A stretch of DNA of 64,000 nt from Microbacterium sp. SSM24. GTDB taxonomy: Bacteria > Actinomycetota > Actinomycetes > Actinomycetales > Microbacteriaceae. Location: the NCBI RefSeq assembly GCF_025989145.1, contig NZ_JAPDNQ010000001.1, forward strand, positions 2,356,001 through 2,420,000. Reading direction: 5' to 3'. This document shows, piece after piece, positions 43,790-55,919 of this stretch. The translations under genes and the position numbers were made by a program. Within the stretch, counting starts at the first letter, position 1. Every line of letters starts with the position of its first letter. Under the pieces are notes generated by a model. It ran no database searches. It saw only the letters and a list, made by a program, of their open reading frames with translations, and had not been told where the DNA came from.

Positions 43790-44602
43790 ATGAGCGCCGG
43801 CGACACCGCGCAGCTTCCTCCCGAGTGGCAGGTCGCCGATCCGCCGCGGCGCCGCCGGCGGGCCTGGCCGTGGATCGTCGCACTGGTGATCGTCGTCGCG
43901 CTCGCCGTGGCCGCGTTCTTCATCGCGGAATGGGTCGCCCGCGGCATCGTCGAGCGCACCGTCAAGACCGAGATCTCGAAGCAGCTGTCGCTTCCCGCCG
44001 ACCACGAGGTCGACGTCGACGTGCCGGGTCTGCTGATCCCGCAGCTGCTCGGGGGCAGTCTCGATCAGGTGACGGTGTCGTCGCAGGACGTGCCCGTCGG
44101 CGCGTTCGAGGGCGACGTCACAGTGACGGCGACCGAGGTGCCGATCCAGCAGGGCGTCGACATGGGCGGCGCCACCGCGACCGTCACCCTCGACGAGGAG
44201 CAGCTGCGCAGCCTGATGTCGACCGTCGATGGCTTCCCGGCCGACACGCTCGGGCTCGCCGCGCCGAACGTGACCATGAGCACCGAGCTGCAGTTCTTCG
44301 GGCTCGAGTTCCCGATCGGCGTGGCGCTCACGCCCTCCGTGTCGGACGGCGACCTCGTGCTCACGCCGGCGTCGTTCGAGCTCGCCGGCGCCGAGATCGA
44401 CGCGGGCGCGCTGTCGGACCGCTTCGGGTCGATCGCCGACATCGTCGTGCGCGACTGGAGCGTGTGCCTGGCCCAGTACATCCCGGCCGGCGTCACGCTC
44501 ACCGGGGTCGAGGTCACGGGCGGCACGCTCGTCGCCGAGGCGGACGTCGACGGTGGCATCGTGACCGACCCCGCGCTGCAGGCGAACGGCAGCTGCGGCT
44601 GA
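43790..44602 (+). CDS. DUF2993 (LmeA-like) membrane-anchored protein
   Basis: 270 residues from the ATG at 43790, two bases after the argS stop, so the two are co-transcribed. A Pro/Arg-rich N-terminus leads to a hydrophobic helix at about 26-50 (WPWIVALVIVVALAVAAFFIAEW), an uncleaved anchor or signal. The outside part is the beta-rich, DUF2993 lipid-binding fold known from the mycobacterial LmeA protein, a lipomannan-elongation factor. Family length is about 250-280. The role in this organism is not known; lipoglycan or envelope maintenance is the reasonable guess. Confidence 0.82.
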   Translation: MSAGDTAQLPPEWQVADPPRRRRRAWPWIVALVIVVALAVAAFFIAEWVARGIVERTVKTEISKQLSLPADHEVDVDVPGLLIPQLLGGSLDQVTVSSQDVPVGAFEGDVTVTATEVPIQQGVDMGGATATVTLDEEQLRSLMSTVDGFPADTLGLAAPNVTMSTELQFFGLEFPIGVALTPSVSDGDLVLTPASFELAGAEIDAGALSDRFGSIADIVVRDWSVCLAQYIPAGVTLTGVEVTGGTLVAEADVDGGIVTDPALQANGSCG

Positions 44603-44647
44603 GGTCCGCCCGCGTCACACATCACGGGCTCGGCATGGGCTGTGCCC

Positions 44648-44653
44648 TAGACT
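44648..44653 (+). promoter_or_regulatory. -10 hexamer before lysA
   Basis: TAGACT at 44648-44653 gives a start near 44660 and a 95-base leader before the lysA GTG at 44755. The leader shows no recognisable lysine riboswitch or attenuator. Confidence 0.4.
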
Positions 44654-44754
44654 GCAAAGACGCTCGGCACGTGCAATCTCCGGCCGAGGCATCCGCGCCG
44701 ATCCGGTCGCCCCGGACGGCTCAGCGCCGAAGCTCGAACCGATTGGTCCCACCC

Positions 44755-46173
44755 GTGTCCGCCCCTTCGCAGTCCCGCTCCCTGGCACCGGACTGGCTCG
44801 TCGAGCCGGATGACGCGAACGCGCTCGCACCCCTGGTGTGGCCTGAAGCGGCGACGCGTGATGACGAGGGCGTGCTCGTGCTCGGCGGCATCCCGGCCAC
44901 GGCGCTGCGGGACCGCTTCGGCACGCCGCTGTGGGTGCTCGACGAAGACGAGGTGCGCGCCCGCGCCCGCCGCACCCTCGAGGCCTTCCGCGCCGCTGCC
45001 GCGCTCCACGGCGTGCAGGCGCGCGTCTACTACGCGGGCAAGGCGTTCCTGAGCGCCGAAGTCGTGCGCTGGGTCACCGACGAGGGACTCGCGGTCGACG
45101 TGTGCACCGGCGGCGAGCTCGCCGTCGCCCTGGCCGCCGGCGCGGACCCCGCCCGGCTCGGCTTCCACGGCAACAACAAGAGCGTGCGCGAGCTCGAGGC
45201 CGCTGTCGAGGCCGGCGTCGGCTCGATCGTCATCGACAGCCTCATCGAGATCGAGCGGCTCGCGGCGATCGTCGACCGCCGCGGCCTCACCCAGGCGGTG
45301 CTGCTGCGCGTCAACAGCGGCGTGCACGCCGAGACCCACGACTTCCTCGCGACGGCTCACGAAGACCAGAAGTTCGGCTTCACCCTGACGGATGCTCCCG
45401 CCGCCGCCGCCCGCATCCGCGAACTCCCCGGGCTGGCGCTCGTCGGCCTGCACTGCCACATCGGCTCGCAGATCTTCGGCACCGCCGGGTTCGAGGAGTC
45501 CGCCGCCCGCATCGTCGAGCTCCACGCCGAGCTCCGCACCGGCGGAGAGCTGCCCGTGCTCAACCTCGGCGGCGGCTTCGGCATCGCCTACACGTCGGTC
45601 GACGACCCGACGCCCATCGAGGAGCTCGCCGTCGGGATCGCGGATGCTGTCGCCCGACAGTGCGAGGTGCGCGGCATCCCGATCCCCAACCTGGCGTTCG
45701 AACCCGGCCGCGCGATCGTGGGCCGCGCCGGCGTGACGCTGTACGAGGTCGGCACGACGAAGGCGGTCGAGGTCGGCGACGACGCGCAGCGCCTCTACGT
45801 GAGCGTCGACGGCGGCATGAGCGACAACCCGCGCCCCGCGCTGTACGGCGCGGAGTTCTCTGCCCGCATCGCGTCCCGCACGAGCGACGCCGCACCCGCG
45901 CTCGTGCGCGTCGTCGGCAAGCACTGCGAGTCCGGCGACATCGTCGTCGACGCCGAGTACCTGCCCGGCGACGTGACCCCGGGCGACCTGCTCGCGGTGC
46001 CGGCGACCGGCGCGTACTGCTTCTCGCTCGCGAGCAACTACAACTACGTCCCCCGCCCGCCCGTCGTGGCGCTGCGCGGGGGAGAGGCCCGCGTCATCGT
46101 GCGCGGCGAGACGATCGACGATCTGCTCGCCCGCGACGCCGGGCTTCACCACCCCGATGAAGGGAAGAAATGA
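44755..46173 (+). CDS. lysA: Diaminopimelate decarboxylase
   Basis: 472 residues from a GTG at 44755. It removes CO2 from meso-diaminopimelate to give lysine, using pyridoxal phosphate. The PLP Lys is Lys96 in VYYAGKAFLS; GLHCHIGSQIFG, LNLGGGFGIAY, FEPGRAIVG and the second-subunit GKHCESGDIV with the catalytic Cys are all present. Family length is about 420-480. Its stop overlaps the hom start (ATGA at 46170-46173), so lysA and hom are coupled. It opens the aspartate-family block shared with the threonine genes. Confidence 0.97.
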   Translation: MSAPSQSRSLAPDWLVEPDDANALAPLVWPEAATRDDEGVLVLGGIPATALRDRFGTPLWVLDEDEVRARARRTLEAFRAAAALHGVQARVYYAGKAFLSAEVVRWVTDEGLAVDVCTGGELAVALAAGADPARLGFHGNNKSVRELEAAVEAGVGSIVIDSLIEIERLAAIVDRRGLTQAVLLRVNSGVHAETHDFLATAHEDQKFGFTLTDAPAAAARIRELPGLALVGLHCHIGSQIFGTAGFEESAARIVELHAELRTGGELPVLNLGGGFGIAYTSVDDPTPIEELAVGIADAVARQCEVRGIPIPNLAFEPGRAIVGRAGVTLYEVGTTKAVEVGDDAQRLYVSVDGGMSDNPRPALYGAEFSARIASRTSDAAPALVRVVGKHCESGDIVVDAEYLPGDVTPGDLLAVPATGAYCFSLASNYNYVPRPPVVALRGGEARVIVRGETIDDLLARDAGLHHPDEGKK

Positions 46174-47483
46174 CCGACTACCGCCGTCTCCGCGTCGCGC
46201 TGCTGGGCGCGGGCGCCGTGGGCTCGCAGGTCGCCTCGCTTCTGCAGAAGCACGCCGACGAGCTCGCCGACCGTGCCGGAGCCCGACTCGAGCTGGTCGG
46301 CATCGCCGTGCGCGACGTCGACGCCCCGCGCGACGCCGATCTGCCCCGCGAGCTGCTCACCACCGACGCCGAATCGCTCATCGTGGGCGCCGACATCGTC
46401 ATCGAGCTCCTCGGCGGCATCGAGCCGGCGCGCACCTACCTGCTCCAGGCGATCAACTCCGGCGCCGACGTCGTGACGGCGAACAAGGCGCTCCTCGCCA
46501 CGCACGGCCCCGAGATCTTCGACGCCGCCGACCAGGTGGGCGCGGAGGTCTACTACGAGGCCGCGGCCGCGGGCGCCATCCCGATCATCCGCCCGCTGCG
46601 CGACTCGCTCGCGGGCGACCGCGTGCAGCGCATCATGGGCATCGTCAACGGCACGACGAACTACATCCTCGACCGCATGGACACCGAGGGCGCCGAGTTC
46701 TCGGACGTCCTCGCCGACGCCCAGCGTCTCGGGTACGCCGAGGCCGACCCGACGGCCGACGTCGAGGGCTACGACGCCGCGCAGAAGGCGGCGATCCTCG
46801 CGAGCCTCGCCTTCCACACGACAGTGCCGCTCGACGCGGTGCACCGCGAGGGCATCACGGCGATCGACAAGTCGATGATGGATGCCGCCCGCCACGCCGG
46901 CTACGTCATCAAGCTGCTCGCCGTGTGCGAGCGCCTCGCCGGCGACTCGGGCGAGACGATCTCGGTGCGCGTGTACCCGGCCCTCGTGGACCGCGCCCAC
47001 CCGCTCGCGAGCGTGCACGGTGCGAACAACGCCGTCTTCGTGCAGGCCGAGGCCGCGGGCAACCTCATGTTCTACGGCGCCGGCGCCGGCGGCGTGCAGA
47101 CCGCGTCGGCCGTGCTGGGCGACGTCGTCTCGGCCGCCCGCCGCCACATCGCCGGCGGCGTCGGGGTCGGCGAGTCGACCCTCGCGAACCTGCCGGTCGT
47201 GCCCATCGGGCGCGTCACGACCCGGTACCAGATCACCCTCGAGGTCGACGACAAGCCGGGCGTGCTCGCGACCGTCGCCGGCACCCTCAGCGACGGACGC
47301 GTCTCGATCGCGACCGTCGAGCAGACGGTGATCGACGCCGAGGGCGACGGGCCGGCCGCCGCGCGCCTGGTCATCGGCACTCACAAGGCTTTGGAGCAGG
47401 ACCTCAGCGAGACGGTCGACCGTCTCGCCGCGAGCGGCGTCGTCGAGCGCGTCGTCTCGGTCCTGCGTGTGGAAGGAGACTGA
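46170..47483 (+). CDS. hom: Homoserine dehydrogenase
   Basis: 437 residues. It reduces aspartate semialdehyde to homoserine with NAD(P)H, the branch toward Thr, Met and Ile. The N-terminal Rossmann fold has [15 protein letters not shown]; the family motifs [13 protein letters not shown] with the catalytic Lys and [10 protein letters not shown] follow. The C-terminal ACT domain ([24 protein letters not shown]) mediates feedback by threonine in this class. The start overlaps the lysA stop, and thrC follows immediately. Confidence 0.98.
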   Translation: MTDYRRLRVALLGAGAVGSQVASLLQKHADELADRAGARLELVGIAVRDVDAPRDADLPRELLTTDAESLIVGADIVIELLGGIEPARTYLLQAINSGADVVTANKALLATHGPEIFDAADQVGAEVYYEAAAAGAIPIIRPLRDSLAGDRVQRIMGIVNGTTNYILDRMDTEGAEFSDVLADAQRLGYAEADPTADVEGYDAAQKAAILASLAFHTTVPLDAVHREGITAIDKSMMDAARHAGYVIKLLAVCERLAGDSGETISVRVYPALVDRAHPLASVHGANNAVFVQAEAAGNLMFYGAGAGGVQTASAVLGDVVSAARRHIAGGVGVGESTLANLPVVPIGRVTTRYQITLEVDDKPGVLATVAGTLSDGRVSIATVEQTVIDAEGDGPAAARLVIGTHKALEQDLSETVDRLAASGVVERVVSVLRVEGD

Positions 47484-47484
47484 C

Positions 47485-48573
47485 ATGGCACACGTCTGGC
47501 GCGGAGTCCTGCGCGAATATGCGGATCGTCTGGGCGTCACCGACGCCTCGACCGTCGTCACCCTCGGAGAGGGCGGAACGCCCCTCCTGCCGGCCCCGGC
47601 GCTGTCGCGCCTCACCGGCACCGATGTGTGGGTGAAGTTCGAGGGCATGAACCCCACCGGCTCCTTCAAGGACCGCGGAATGACGGTCGCCGTCTCGCGC
47701 GCGATTGATCACGGCGCGAAGGCCGTGATCTGCGCGTCGACCGGCAACACGTCGGCCTCGGCCGCCGCGTACGCGGCGCACGCCGGCATCACCGCGGCGG
47801 TGCTGGTGCCCGAGGGCAAGATCGCGATGGGCAAGCTCAGCCAGGCCGTCGCCCACAACGGTCAGCTCATCCAGATCCGCGGCAACTTCGACGACTGCCT
47901 CGAGATCGCGCGCGAGCTCGCCGAGCATTACCCCGTGCACCTGGTCAACTCGGTCAACCCCGACCGCATCGACGGCCAGAAGACGGCCGCCTACGAGGTC
48001 GTCGAGCAGCTCGGCGACGCTCCGGACTTCCACTTCATCCCGGTCGGCAATGCGGGCAACTACACCGCCTACACGCGCGGCTACCGCGAAGAGGCCGAGT
48101 CCGGCGTCTCGACCCGCGTTCCCCGCATGTTCGGGTTCCAGGCCGAAGGCTCGGCACCGCTCGTGCGCGGCGAGGTCGTGCGCAACCCCGAGACGGTGGC
48201 CAGCGCGATCCGCATCGGCAACCCCGCGTCGTGGGAGCTCGCCCTCGAGGCGCGCCAGGCGACCGACGGCTACTTCGGCGCGATCGACGACGCGCGCATC
48301 CTCGCCGCCCAGAAGCTCCTCTCCGGCGAGGTCGGCATCTTCGTCGAGCCCGCGTCGGCGATCAGCGTCGCGGGACTCCTCGACCGCGTCGAGGCCGGCG
48401 TCGTGCCGAAGGGCGCGCGCGTCGTGCTGACGGTCACCGGTCACGGGCTCAAGGACCCCCAGTGGGCTCTGCGCAACGCCGACGGCAGCCAGGTGGAGCC
48501 CACGGTGGTCGACGCGACGACGTCGGAAGTGGCATCCGTCCTGCAGCTCTCGCCCGTGGGGGCGACCGCGTGA
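47485..48573 (+). CDS. thrC: Threonine synthase
   Basis: 362 residues from the ATG at 47485 with GGAAGGAG seven bases upstream; an in-frame start at 47467 would overlap hom. It turns phosphohomoserine into threonine using PLP. The PLP Lys is Lys62 in [11 protein letters not shown]; the phosphate cup [15 protein letters not shown] follows. The length of about 360 fits the actinobacterial type. Its stop overlaps the thrB GTG (GTGA at 48570-48573). Confidence 0.97.
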   Translation: MAHVWRGVLREYADRLGVTDASTVVTLGEGGTPLLPAPALSRLTGTDVWVKFEGMNPTGSFKDRGMTVAVSRAIDHGAKAVICASTGNTSASAAAYAAHAGITAAVLVPEGKIAMGKLSQAVAHNGQLIQIRGNFDDCLEIARELAEHYPVHLVNSVNPDRIDGQKTAAYEVVEQLGDAPDFHFIPVGNAGNYTAYTRGYREEAESGVSTRVPRMFGFQAEGSAPLVRGEVVRNPETVASAIRIGNPASWELALEARQATDGYFGAIDDARILAAQKLLSGEVGIFVEPASAISVAGLLDRVEAGVVPKGARVVLTVTGHGLKDPQWALRNADGSQVEPTVVDATTSEVASVLQLSPVGATA

Positions 48574-49514
48574 ACGCAGCCGCCGCCCCGGTGGGGCGTC
48601 GGGTCGTGGTGCGGGTCCCCGCGACCAGCGCCAACCTCGGACCGGGCTTCGACACGCTCGGCCTCGCGCTCAGCGTGTACGACGAGCTCGACGTCACGGC
48701 GCTGCCCGAGGGCGAGCTCGAGATCGAGGTCAGCGGAGCCGGCGCCGAAGACGTGCCGCGCGACGCCTCGCACCTCGTCGTGCGCGCGATCGCCTACGCG
48801 TACGAGTCCGTGGGACGACGGATGCCGGGCCTGCGGCTCCGCGCCCACAACGTCATTCCGCACGGCCGCGGTCTCGGTTCGTCCGGTGCGGCCGTCGTCT
48901 CGGGCCTGCTCGCGGCGAAGGGACTGCTCGAGCCGGACGTGACGCTCTCGGACGACACGCTCCTGCGCCTGGCGACCGAGCTCGAGGGACACCCCGACAA
49001 CGTCGCGCCGGCGCTGTTCGGCGGCCTGACGATCGCGTGGGTCGACGAGAGCGGTCCGCAGCACAAGAAGCTGCTCGTGCACCGCGGCGTCTCGCCGCTG
49101 GTGTTCGTGCCCGAGTTCACGATGTCGACCAAGGTCGCGCGCAGCCTGCAGCCGCTGCAGGTGCCGCGCGAGGACGCCGTGTTCAACGTGTCGCGGTCGG
49201 CGCTCCTCATCGCCGCGCTCACGCAGAGCCCCGAGCTGCTGCAGGCGGCGACCGAGGACAAGCTGCACCAGAACTACCGGGCCAGTGCCATGCCCGAGAC
49301 CGACAAACTCGTGCGGATGCTGCGCGCGCAGGGCTTCGCCGCGGTGGTGTCGGGTGCGGGTCCGAGCGTGCTCGTGCTCGCCGACGGGCCGGGCCGCCGG
49401 CTCGAGGCCGCGGCCCTCGCCGAGGAGTCTGCCGACACCCCGTGGGAGTCGCTCATGCTCGCCGTCGACTTCAAGGGTGGTACAGTGAAGGAGTACGCGG
49501 AGGGTTCCACGTAA
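48570..49514 (+). CDS. thrB: Homoserine kinase
   Basis: 314 residues from a GTG at 48570 overlapping the thrC stop. It phosphorylates homoserine with ATP for threonine synthesis. GHMP-family motifs are present: [21 protein letters not shown], the ATP-binding [14 protein letters not shown], and [12 protein letters not shown] near the C-terminus. The gene ends a tightly packed lysA-hom-thrC-thrB operon. A -10-like TACAGT inside its 3' end (49481-49486) may be part of the rho promoter. Confidence 0.96.
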   Translation: MNAAAAPVGRRVVVRVPATSANLGPGFDTLGLALSVYDELDVTALPEGELEIEVSGAGAEDVPRDASHLVVRAIAYAYESVGRRMPGLRLRAHNVIPHGRGLGSSGAAVVSGLLAAKGLLEPDVTLSDDTLLRLATELEGHPDNVAPALFGGLTIAWVDESGPQHKKLLVHRGVSPLVFVPEFTMSTKVARSLQPLQVPREDAVFNVSRSALLIAALTQSPELLQAATEDKLHQNYRASAMPETDKLVRMLRAQGFAAVVSGAGPSVLVLADGPGRRLEAAALAEESADTPWESLMLAVDFKGGTVKEYAEGST

Positions 49515-49706
49515 GTCGTGAATCTGGCCTCCGTCGCAATCTGCGAACCCCGCACGACCCCCCATCCTGTTGACGGTCTCTGAGCACCATCACGGCATGT
49601 ATGCCGAACGAAGGGCCTGAGCCCCGCCGAAGGATCGGGCAAGACACCTGCTTTGCAGAGCGTCCGTGCGGACGTGCATTTCCATTCGTAAGACAAGGGA
49701 GAACTC

Positions 49707-51758
<2,052 letters not shown>

Positions 51759-51764
51759 CCCGGC

Positions 51765-52859
51765 ATGGTCGAGCCCGCGATGTTCGATTCGGTCCGCGGG
51801 CTGATCGAAGAGCACGCAGCCGTACAGGTCGAGCTGTCGGACCCCGCCGTGCACGCCGATGCGGCGCGCGCCAAGCGGGTGAACCGGCGCTACGCCGAGC
51901 TGTCGAAGATCGTGAAGGCGTACGAGGACTGGGTCGCGGCATCCGATGACCTGGATGCCGCGCGCGAGCTCGCCAAGGAGGACGACGCGTTCGCCGAGGA
52001 GGTGCCGACCCTCGAGGTCGGGGTCTCCGACGCGCAGGAGAGGCTTCGGCGACTCCTGATCCCGCGCGATCCCGACGACGCCCGCGACGTGATCATGGAG
52101 ATCAAGCAGGGCGAGGGCGGCGCCGAGTCGGCGCTGTTCGCCGCCGATCTGCTGCGCATGTACATCCAGTACGCCGCCTCGCAGGGCTGGAAGACCGAAC
52201 TGCTCGAGCGCAACGAGTCCGACCTGGGCGGCTACAAGGACGTGCAGGTCGCGATCAAGGGGTCCTCGAGCGACCCCGCGCAGGGCGTGTGGGCGCACCT
52301 CAAGTACGAGGGCGGCGTGCACCGCGTGCAGCGCGTGCCGGCGACCGAGTCGCAGGGGCGCATCCACACCTCGACCACCGGGGTGCTCGTGTTCCCCGAG
52401 GTCGACGAGCCCGACGAGATCGAGGTCAACCAGGCCGACCTCAAGATCGACGTCTTCCGCTCGTCCGGCCCCGGCGGGCAGTCCGTCAACACGACGGACT
52501 CCGCCGTGCGCATCACCCACGTGCCGACCGGCATCGTGGTGTCGATGCAGAACGAGAAGTCGCAGCTGCAGAACCGTGAGGCCGGCATGCGCGTGCTCCG
52601 CGCGCGGCTCCTCGCCCGCCAGCAGGAGGAGCGGGATGCCGCGGCATCCGATGCGCGCAAGTCGCAGATCCGCGGCATGGACCGGTCCGAGCGCATCCGC
52701 ACGTACAACTTCCCCGAGAACCGCATCGCCGACCACCGCACCGGGTACAAGGCCTACAACCTCGATCAGGTCATGGACGGCGCCCTCGGCCCGATCGTGG
52801 AGTCGGCCATCCAGGCCGACGAAGAGGCACGCCTCGCCGCGCTCGGCGGCGACGCTTAA
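51765..52859 (+). CDS. prfA: Peptide chain release factor 1
   Basis: 364 residues from the ATG at 51765; another in-frame ATG at 51780 ([12 protein letters not shown]) is where most relatives begin, so the true start may be there. RF1 recognises UAA and UAG and triggers peptide release. The codon-recognition PAT tripeptide appears in [13 protein letters not shown], and the GGQ motif in [16 protein letters not shown]. Length fits the family (about 355-365). It follows rho by six bases and is expected to be in the same transcript, as in many bacteria. Confidence 0.97.
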   Translation: MVEPAMFDSVRGLIEEHAAVQVELSDPAVHADAARAKRVNRRYAELSKIVKAYEDWVAASDDLDAARELAKEDDAFAEEVPTLEVGVSDAQERLRRLLIPRDPDDARDVIMEIKQGEGGAESALFAADLLRMYIQYAASQGWKTELLERNESDLGGYKDVQVAIKGSSSDPAQGVWAHLKYEGGVHRVQRVPATESQGRIHTSTTGVLVFPEVDEPDEIEVNQADLKIDVFRSSGPGGQSVNTTDSAVRITHVPTGIVVSMQNEKSQLQNREAGMRVLRARLLARQQEERDAAASDARKSQIRGMDRSERIRTYNFPENRIADHRTGYKAYNLDQVMDGALGPIVESAIQADEEARLAALGGDA

Positions 52860-52864
52860 GGTCC

Positions 52865-52946
52865 GGGCCGCGGCGGGGGCAAGGGCCATCCCGCGTCGGT
52901 GCTGCACTTCGGCGCATGACCCCGCCTCGAGGGCCGCGGCGGGGGC
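52865..52946. repeat. 16-base direct repeat after prfA
   Basis: The 16-base sequence GGGCCGCGGCGGGGGC occurs at 52865-52880 and exactly again at 52931-52946, 66 bases apart. Each copy contains the palindrome GCCGCGGC. They lie in the gap between prfA and a convergent membrane-protein gene and touch its stop codon. Confidence 0.8.
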
Positions 52947-53626
52947 TACGGCTCGACCGGGCGGGTCCTGACGACGACCGCGATCCCGAGCGCGCCGCAC
53001 CAGAGGAGCGTCAGCGGGATCAGCGGGATCGCGAGCAGCCACAGTTCCGCAGGCAGGATCCCGAAAGGACCTGCGAGGAGCAGCAGCGCCCGCAGCGCGG
53101 GCACGACCGCCGTCCAGACGATCGCGCGGGGGAGGGTGCGGCGGGTGCGACCCACCATGGCGGCCAGCACGGCCCACGCGCACAGCGACATCAGCGCCGC
53201 CTGCAGCGCGCCTTGCACGCCGAGGAGCTGCACCGCCGTGTAGCCCGCACGGCCGGCCGCGGGATCGAGGTCGGCGATGTAGAGGAGAGGCCCTCCGCCC
53301 AGGCGCAGCACGCCCTGGAGTCCGAAGAAGGCCGCGGCGAAGCATCCGGCGACCGCACTGCACCGCGCGGCGAGGCTGTCGCGCCCGTCGGCGACGAGCC
53401 CCGCGATGCCCAGCGCCGCGGGCACGAGCGCGCCGGCCATCACGAGAAGTGCGAGCCCGCCGGTCGCGTACACCCACGGGTGATCCTGCAGGAAGCCGAT
53501 CATGACGACGGCGCTGTCGGTGTCGTCGTAGCCCATCAGCGGAGGCGTCAGCTCGGTCGCGAACCAGACCAGTCCGGCGACCGCGAACACGATCGCACCG
53601 ACCCCACCCGATCGCGCGGCTGACAT
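52946..53626 (-). CDS. Uncharacterised polytopic membrane protein
   Basis: 226 residues from the ATG at 53626. Six hydrophobic segments are seen, at about 10-30, 50-75, 88-110, 130-150, 165-185 and 195-218. There is no catalytic signature. It resembles small DUF-type actinobacterial membrane proteins of unknown role. It converges with prfA and is divergent from the holin-like gene, so it stands alone. Confidence 0.7.
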   Translation of the reverse strand: MSAARSGGVGAIVFAVAGLVWFATELTPPLMGYDDTDSAVVMIGFLQDHPWVYATGGLALLVMAGALVPAALGIAGLVADGRDSLAARCSAVAGCFAAAFFGLQGVLRLGGGPLLYIADLDPAAGRAGYTAVQLLGVQGALQAALMSLCAWAVLAAMVGRTRRTLPRAIVWTAVVPALRALLLLAGPFGILPAELWLLAIPLIPLTLLWCGALGIAVVVRTRPVEP

Positions 53627-53755
53627 GGCGCGAGCGTACTCCCGCGGCGCGGGCTGGGTGCGCGTGCACCCGGCGAGCCAGGAGGTCGTGTCGAGGCGGG
53701 GGGTGCGTGCCGCTCCGCGTCGGCGCGCGTCCGTGTCTCGACGGTGGGTGGGCGC

Positions 53756-53761
53756 TAGCCT
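53756..53761 (+). promoter_or_regulatory. -10 hexamer of the holin-like gene
   Basis: TAGCCT at 53756-53761 lies six bases before the GTG at 53768, the spacing of a leaderless transcript. Confidence 0.4.
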
Positions 53762-53767
53762 GAGCGC

Positions 53768-54166
53768 GTGCTCACTCTCGTCATCCGCGGTCTGATCTTC
53801 CTCGTCTCGGCGTTCCTCGGCCTCGTCGCCGCCGACCTGATCCTGCCGGGCTTCTCGCTGCACTGGAACGACTGGTGGGGGATCGTCCTGGCCGTCGTGA
53901 TCTTCGCGGTGCTGCAGAGCATCCTGGCGCCGTGGCTGTTCAAGATCACCCGCCGCCACGCCAACGCCCTCATCGGCGGCATCGGCCTGCTCTCGACGTT
54001 CGTCGCGCTGCTGATCGCCGTGCTGATCCCCGCCGCCGGCATCGGCATCGACGGCCCGGTCGCCTGGATCATCGGCACCCTCATCGTGTGGCTCGTGACT
54101 GCCCTCGCGACCTGGCTGCTCCCACCCCTCTTCATCAAGAAGAAGGTCGAAGACCGCCGCTCCTGA
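53768..54166 (+). CDS. Phage-holin-family (YvlD/DUF4_2-like) membrane protein
   Basis: 132 residues from a GTG at 53768. It has four membrane segments (about 2-25, 35-60, 68-92 and 98-120) with short loops and a Lys-rich tail. The pattern fits the Phage_holin_4_2 (YvlD-like) family, which despite its name consists of chromosomal envelope-stress membrane proteins. It is preceded by its own -10 hexamer and followed by a palindromic intergenic element. Confidence 0.78.
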   Translation: MLTLVIRGLIFLVSAFLGLVAADLILPGFSLHWNDWWGIVLAVVIFAVLQSILAPWLFKITRRHANALIGGIGLLSTFVALLIAVLIPAAGIGIDGPVAWIIGTLIVWLVTALATWLLPPLFIKKKVEDRRS

Positions 54167-54202
54167 CGCGCTGCGCGGTCCCGTGCGCCGCGCCGCGGGC
54201 GC

Positions 54203-54292
54203 ATAACTCCTGCAGTTTCGATCCCGGCGCGGAGTGGTCCTGCGGAAATCCGCGGGTGCGGGTCCGCGGCTGCGCACTTCTGCAGGAGTTGT
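54203..54292. repeat. REP-like palindromic intergenic element
   Basis: AACTCCTGCAG (54205-54215) and CTGCAGGAGTT (54280-54290) are perfect 11-base inverted arms around a 64-base GC-rich centre with smaller dyads (CCGCGG). It lies between the convergent ends of the holin-like gene and cysE, the usual place for REP-like elements or two-way terminators. No second copy was found in this window, so the repeat status is inferred from its form. Confidence 0.5.
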
Positions 54293-54355
54293 GCTCGAGA
54301 AACCGCCGGCTCATCCCGTCGCGCGGCAGCGCCGGGCGCGCGAGGCGCGAGCGGG

Positions 54356-54946
54356 TCAGATGTGGTACTCGAGGTACTCGGGGGCCGTGAGGAGGGCGCG
54401 GGTGTCCTCGCCGTTGCGGCGGTGCCGGGGCTTCGCGGGCACGCCCACCAGCACGCTGTCGGCGGGAGCGTCCCTCGTCACGACGGCGTTGGCGCCGACG
54501 ACCGAGCCCGCGCCGATCGTGATCGGGCCGAGGACCTTCGCGCCCGCACCGATCGCGACGCCGTCTTCGATGGTGGGATGCCGCTTCCCGCCCTCGCGCT
54601 GACGTCCGCCGAGGGTCACCCCGTGGTACAGCATGACGTCGTCGCCCACCTCGGCCGTCTCGCCGATGACGACGCCCATGCCGTGGTCGATGAAGAACCG
54701 GCGGCCGATGGTCGCGCCGGGGTGGATCTCGATGCCCGTCAGCCAGCGCGTCACCTGGGAGCCTGCGCGCGCCAGGAAGCGCGCGCCGCGCACCCACAGT
54801 GCGTGCCACACGCGGTGCGCCCAGATCGCGTGGAGACCCGGGTAGAGCACCGCGATCTCGAGACTGCTGCGCGCCGCGGGATCGCGGAGCCGAGCCGCGG
54901 TGAGGTCCTCGCGCAGGCGCGCCACCAGCCCGGTGCGCGCGCTCAC
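54356..54946 (-). CDS. cysE: Serine O-acetyltransferase
   Basis: 196 residues from a GTG at 54946 that overlaps the upstream cysK stop. It acetylates serine with acetyl-CoA to give O-acetylserine, the substrate of CysK. The N-terminal helical part is followed by hexapeptide-repeat left-handed beta helix ([44 protein letters not shown]), with the catalytic His in IDHGMG and in YHGVTLGG. It lies last in a cysK-cysK-cysE operon. The C-terminal tail ends [12 protein letters not shown], a terminal Ile as seen in CysE that docks into CysK. Confidence 0.95.
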   Translation of the reverse strand: MSARTGLVARLREDLTAARLRDPAARSSLEIAVLYPGLHAIWAHRVWHALWVRGARFLARAGSQVTRWLTGIEIHPGATIGRRFFIDHGMGVVIGETAEVGDDVMLYHGVTLGGRQREGGKRHPTIEDGVAIGAGAKVLGPITIGAGSVVGANAVVTRDAPADSVLVGVPAKPRHRRNGEDTRALLTAPEYLEYHI

Positions 54947-55893
54947 GATGCCTTCTCGGGCTCGCGCAGGTGCTCGTAGAGCGCGGTCGAGAGGTACCGC
55001 TCGCCCGAGTCGGGGACGATCACGACGATGCGCTTCCCGGTCGCTTCGGGCCGTGCCGCGATCTCGAGCGCCGCCCACACGGCCGCGCCGGCCGACATGC
55101 CCGCGAGGATGCCCTCGCGCGTCGCGAGGTCGCGCGCGACGCGGATCGCGTCGTCGAACTCGACGTCGAAGATCTCGTCGATCACGGAGCGGTCGAGCAC
55201 CGCGGGGACGAAGTTGGGCCCGATGCCCTGGATGCGGTGGCCCCCGGCGCGGCCCTCGCTGAGCATGGGGGAGTCCTTGGGCTCGACGACGGCGATCTTC
55301 ACGTCGGGGTTGCGCTGCTTGAGCACCTGGCCGACGCCAGTGATCGTGCCGCCGGTGCCCGAGCCCGCGACGAAGTAGTCGACGACGCCCTCGGTGTCGC
55401 GCCAGATCTCCTCGGCGGTCGTGCGCCGGTGGATCTCGGCGTTCGCCGCATGCTCGAACTGCCGCGCGAGGATCGCTCCCGGCGTGGCCTCGACGATGCG
55501 CTCCGCTTCGGCGACGGCCTCGGTCATGCCCTTGTAGGGGTCGGTGAGCACGAGTTCGGCGCCGTAGGCCTTGAGGAGCGTGCGGCGCTCCTTCGACATC
55601 GACGCGGGCATCGTCAAGATGACCTTGTACCCGCGCGCGGCTCCGATCAGCGCCAGTGCGATGCCCGTGTTGCCGCTCGTCGACTCGACGATGGTGCCGC
55701 CGGGCTTGAGCTCGCCCGCCTCTTCGGCCGCCGTGATCAGCGCGTAGCCGAGACGGTCCTTGACGCTCGAGCCCGGGTTGTAGAACTCGAGCTTGACGAG
55801 CACCTCGGCGCCGAGGCCCTCGGTGAGGGCGTTGAGCCTCACCAGGGGGGTCTCGCCGAAGGCTGTGGAGATGTCGGAGTGGATCCCTGGCAC
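54943..55893 (-). CDS. cysK: Cysteine synthase (second copy)
   Basis: 316 residues from a GTG at 55893 with AAAGG upstream. It makes cysteine from O-acetylserine and sulfide with PLP. The PLP Lys lies in [11 protein letters not shown], the loop [10 protein letters not shown] follows, and the [10 protein letters not shown] phosphate-binding region is present. It is similar over its whole length to the next gene, roughly two-thirds identical by eye, so they are tandem duplicates. It sits between that gene and cysE in one operon, with a 26-base gap upstream. Confidence 0.94.
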   Translation of the reverse strand: MPGIHSDISTAFGETPLVRLNALTEGLGAEVLVKLEFYNPGSSVKDRLGYALITAAEEAGELKPGGTIVESTSGNTGIALALIGAARGYKVILTMPASMSKERRTLLKAYGAELVLTDPYKGMTEAVAEAERIVEATPGAILARQFEHAANAEIHRRTTAEEIWRDTEGVVDYFVAGSGTGGTITGVGQVLKQRNPDVKIAVVEPKDSPMLSEGRAGGHRIQGIGPNFVPAVLDRSVIDEIFDVEFDDAIRVARDLATREGILAGMSAGAAVWAALEIAARPEATGKRIVVIVPDSGERYLSTALYEHLREPEKAS

Positions 55894-55919
55894 GGGGCGC
55901 CTTTCTGAAGCGGTGTGAG

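Noticed and set aside
44654..44754. Lysine riboswitch in the lysA leader
   Set aside because: The leader is only about 95 bases and shows none of the L-box stems.
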